Part shown: piece by piece, positions 62,856-64,000 of the stretch | Layout: every line of letters starts with the position of its first letter | How positions within the stretch are numbered: the stretch's first letter is position 1 | Assembly: GCA_017410145.1 (NCBI GenBank) | Contig: JAFQRJ010000010.1 | Span: forward strand, 1-64,000 | Length of the DNA: 64,000 nucleotides | Source: Tyzzerella sp. | Lineage (GTDB): Bacteria; Bacillota; Clostridia; Lachnospirales; Lachnospiraceae | Direction: 5' to 3' | Notes under the pieces: generated by a model | The model's database searches: none | What the model was told of the DNA's origin: nothing | Seen by the model: only the letters and a program-made list of their open reading frames with translations | Position numbers and translations under genes: made by a program

Positions 62856-62927
62856 TCAGTTTTCACCAAATTGAAATTCTCTGACCGATACGTCTTGAAA
62901 TTCAGATGCGTTTTTGAATAACGCCAT
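62856..62927 (-). CDS. 23-codon frame inside the left direct repeat, doubtful
   Basis: An ATG-started frame (MALFKNASEFQ ... VREFQFGEN) that lies entirely within the left copy of the repeat flanking the toxin-antitoxin genes. The right copy keeps the stretch FQDVSVREFQF with only conservative changes but in a frame without the same start. No ribosome site is obvious. It may be a leftover of a former gene. Confidence 0.3.
   Translation of the reverse strand: MALFKNASEFQDVSVREFQFGEN
62861..62918. repeat. Direct repeat, left copy, flanking the toxin-antitoxin cassette
   Basis: A 58-bp block differing at only three positions from 63611-63668, in the same orientation. Weaker similarity continues for about 25 bp further. 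It lies 28 bp beyond the toxin stop codon. Confidence 0.9.
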
Positions 62928-62946
62928 TTTAGATTATTTTGAACCT

Positions 62947-63210
62947 CTACTTGTCATTATAATGACCTTTACATTGAATAACATTGATATTGTCATTCTC
63001 GACTTCATACACTAGTCTGTCTTTTTTGTTAATTCTTCTGCTCCAACTATCAGGACTCCATTTTAACGGTTCTGGCTTACCTTCACCTGCAAAAGGAGTC
63101 CTTTGAATTTCTTTTAATAACTTGTTAATCTTCTTAAGTATCTTTTTGTCCGTCGCCTGCCAATACAAATACTCTTCCCAGGCGTTTTCTGAAAATGTAA
63201 TTTTACTCAC
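62947..63210 (-). CDS. yoeB: YoeB/Txe-type mRNA interferase toxin
   Basis: An 87-residue protein from GTG at 63210 (GGAGG nine bases upstream, inside the antitoxin gene). It starts VSKITFSENAWEEYLYWQ and contains EPLKWSPDSWSRRINKKDRLVY, with the conserved ending IQCKGHYNDK (catalytic His-Tyr). This is the YoeB family of ribosome-dependent RNases. Its start overlaps the antitoxin gene by eight bases, the standard coupling of such pairs. Confidence 0.95.
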   Translation of the reverse strand: MSKITFSENAWEEYLYWQATDKKILKKINKLLKEIQRTPFAGEGKPEPLKWSPDSWSRRINKKDRLVYEVENDNINVIQCKGHYNDK

Positions 63211-63475
63211 TCTCCATCGCCTCCAGTTCCTCCATGGTCTTTTGTACAATCTTGCCCTCTTTAATCTGCTGTATCGACTCTTTTATATTTTCCATATTAT
63301 CTTTTGAATAAAACGGATCTCTAGGTGCAATAATTTCAAAAGGAATTTTTCTATCACGCAATGCTCTTTTTGCATAAATCATAAAAAATGTCGTGATATT
63401 CATTCCCATCTCTGCGCACATATCATCTAATTCTTTTTTCATTTTATCCTCAATTCTTAAACTTACTGTAGTCAT
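63203..63475 (-). CDS. RelB/DinJ-type antitoxin
   Basis: A 90-residue protein. The N-terminal ribbon-helix-helix (TTVSLRIEDKMKKELDDMC ... GMNITTFFMIYAKRAL) dimerises and binds DNA; the segment IPFEIIAPRDPFYS and the acidic C-terminus wrap the toxin. It pairs with the downstream YoeB-type toxin, a mixed DinJ-YoeB arrangement. It should autorepress through the inverted repeat in its promoter. Confidence 0.94.
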   Translation of the reverse strand: MTTVSLRIEDKMKKELDDMCAEMGMNITTFFMIYAKRALRDRKIPFEIIAPRDPFYSKDNMENIKESIQQIKEGKIVQKTMEELEAMESE

Positions 63476-63499
63476 ATTAATACCTCCATTTTTAATACC

Positions 63500-63539
63500 A
63501 TGTAATATATTATATTATTTTTCTTTCATTATATTACAT
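63500..63539. promoter_or_regulatory. Inverted repeat operator of the toxin-antitoxin operon
   Basis: ATGTAATATA (63500-63509) and TATATTACAT (63530-63539), perfect complements separated by 20 bases. One arm overlaps the -10 box, as expected for an autorepressed toxin-antitoxin promoter. Confidence 0.7.
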
Positions 63540-63556
63540 TTTTACAAAATTTTCAA
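63528..63556 (-). promoter_or_regulatory. Promoter of the toxin-antitoxin operon
   Basis: TTGAAA (63551-63556), 17-base spacer, TATAAT (63528-63533) on the minus strand. A GGAGG site precedes the antitoxin ATG. Confidence 0.8.
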
Positions 63557-63610
63557 TGCAAATATTCTACAATCTACAATCATAGGCATCCAACCTCCGT
63601 TCTTCAATTT

Positions 63611-63668
63611 TTCATCAAATTGAAATTCTCTGACTGATACGTCTTGAAATTCAGATACGTTTTTGAAA
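63611..63668. repeat. Direct repeat, right copy, flanking the toxin-antitoxin cassette
   Basis: Second copy of the 58-bp block at 62861-62918, three differences, same orientation. It lies between the toxin-antitoxin promoter and the terminator of asp23. Confidence 0.9.
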
Positions 63669-63730
63669 CAAACGCAATTTAGACACCTTGAATGATTTGA
63701 AACAAATCTATGTCATGTTTTGATGTTAAA

Positions 63731-63758
63731 AAAGTGTAGCATATCTCAGCTACACTTT
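63731..63758 (-). terminator. Terminator after the Asp23-family gene
   Basis: Stem AAAGTGTAGC / GCTACACTTT with an eight-base loop, followed by T6 on the minus strand, 27 bp after the asp23-like stop. Confidence 0.85.
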
Positions 63759-63785
63759 CAATAAAATTTTTCTTTATGCATTTAC

Positions 63786-64000
63786 TTACGCATTAACTTC
63801 AATTCCTGCAACGCGGATATTCACATCAGCGACCTTAAGTCCTGTCATGTTTTCAATAGCACCTTTTACCTTTTCCTGAACCTTTTCAGAAACAGTCTTA
63901 ATGTTATATCCATATTTCAAATTCAATGCAGCATCAACTGTTACCACATCTTCTAACACATCAACCTTTATACCTTTTGACAATGTCTTGATGCCAATTT
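63786..64000 (-). CDS. Asp23/Gls24-family envelope protein (5' end outside window)
   Basis: Only the last about 71 codons are present; the frame stays open to the window edge (IGIKTLSKGIKVDVLED at the edge), so the in-frame TTG near 63983 is not the true start. The sequence VDAALNLKYGYNIKTVSEKV and IENMTGLKVADVNIRVAGI is the hallmark of the Asp23 family. The gene normally precedes nusB in clostridia. Confidence 0.92.
   Translation of the reverse strand, partial: IGIKTLSKGIKVDVLEDVVTVDAALNLKYGYNIKTVSEKVQEKVKGAIENMTGLKVADVNIRVAGIEVNA

Noticed and set aside
1-64000. CRISPR array, prophage, rRNA or tRNA genes
   Set aside because: No regularly spaced repeats, phage structural genes, integrase or RNA gene signatures were seen on either strand.

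Overview
The window is AT-rich, densely coded and almost entirely on the minus strand; only a MATE transporter and an AraC-type regulator lie on the plus strand. It looks like a chromosome of an anaerobic, spore-forming clostridium, most likely Lachnospiraceae. The reasons are Spo0A and SpoIVB, a monomeric [FeFe]-hydrogenase, a split B12-dependent methionine synthase, and the conserved block asp23-nusB-xseA-xseB-ispA-dxs-tlyA-nadK-argR-recN-spoIVB. No rRNA, tRNA, CRISPR array or complete mobile element was seen.

Layout. 0-15.7 kb is a carbohydrate locus read right to left: a ROK regulator, a lipoprotein with three copies of a GNGxWGRRI module, a CUT1 ABC importer (binding protein and two permeases, no ATPase), a secreted Ig-like protein, a DUF4838 lipoprotein, a wall/membrane-anchored protein with duplicated carbohydrate-binding-like modules, a cytoplasmic GH35 beta-galactosidase and the start of another secreted protein. 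15.7-25.4 kb holds housekeeping genes: alaS with a 41-codon membrane-peptide gene directly in front, an operon metF - MetH activation protein - MetH - [FeFe]-hydrogenase, and glgA. 25.4-26.4 kb is spo0A with a probable autoregulatory promoter.

26.4-53.2 kb separates spo0A from spoIVB, genes that are usually neighbours in this group. It is a mosaic: a two-component system, an orphan HipA-like kinase, a cobalamin riboswitch in front of a DUF4430 protein and an ECF S-component, two short peptide genes, a secreted transglutaminase/leucine-rich-repeat protein, divergent ABC-F and MATE genes with interleaved promoters, an EamA transporter, an operon of a four-helix bis-His membrane protein with a CydDC-like ABC pair and a DUF454 protein, an IS200/IS605 remnant, an AAA/DUF4143 ATPase, a RhuM protein, and a GH2 / GPH-symporter / AraC sugar unit. 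Two displaced pieces resembling the 3' end of spoIVB lie inside this block.

53.2-64 kb is the conserved spoIVB-to-asp23 block, interrupted between nusB and asp23 by a RelB/DinJ-YoeB toxin-antitoxin pair flanked by a roughly 58-bp direct repeat.

Themes that connect regions: B12 use (riboswitch-controlled uptake, MetH and its activation protein), beta-galactoside use (GH35 and GH2), and accessory DNA collecting beside sporulation genes. Start sites were chosen by Shine-Dalgarno spacing; all family names come from reading the protein sequences, not from a database search.
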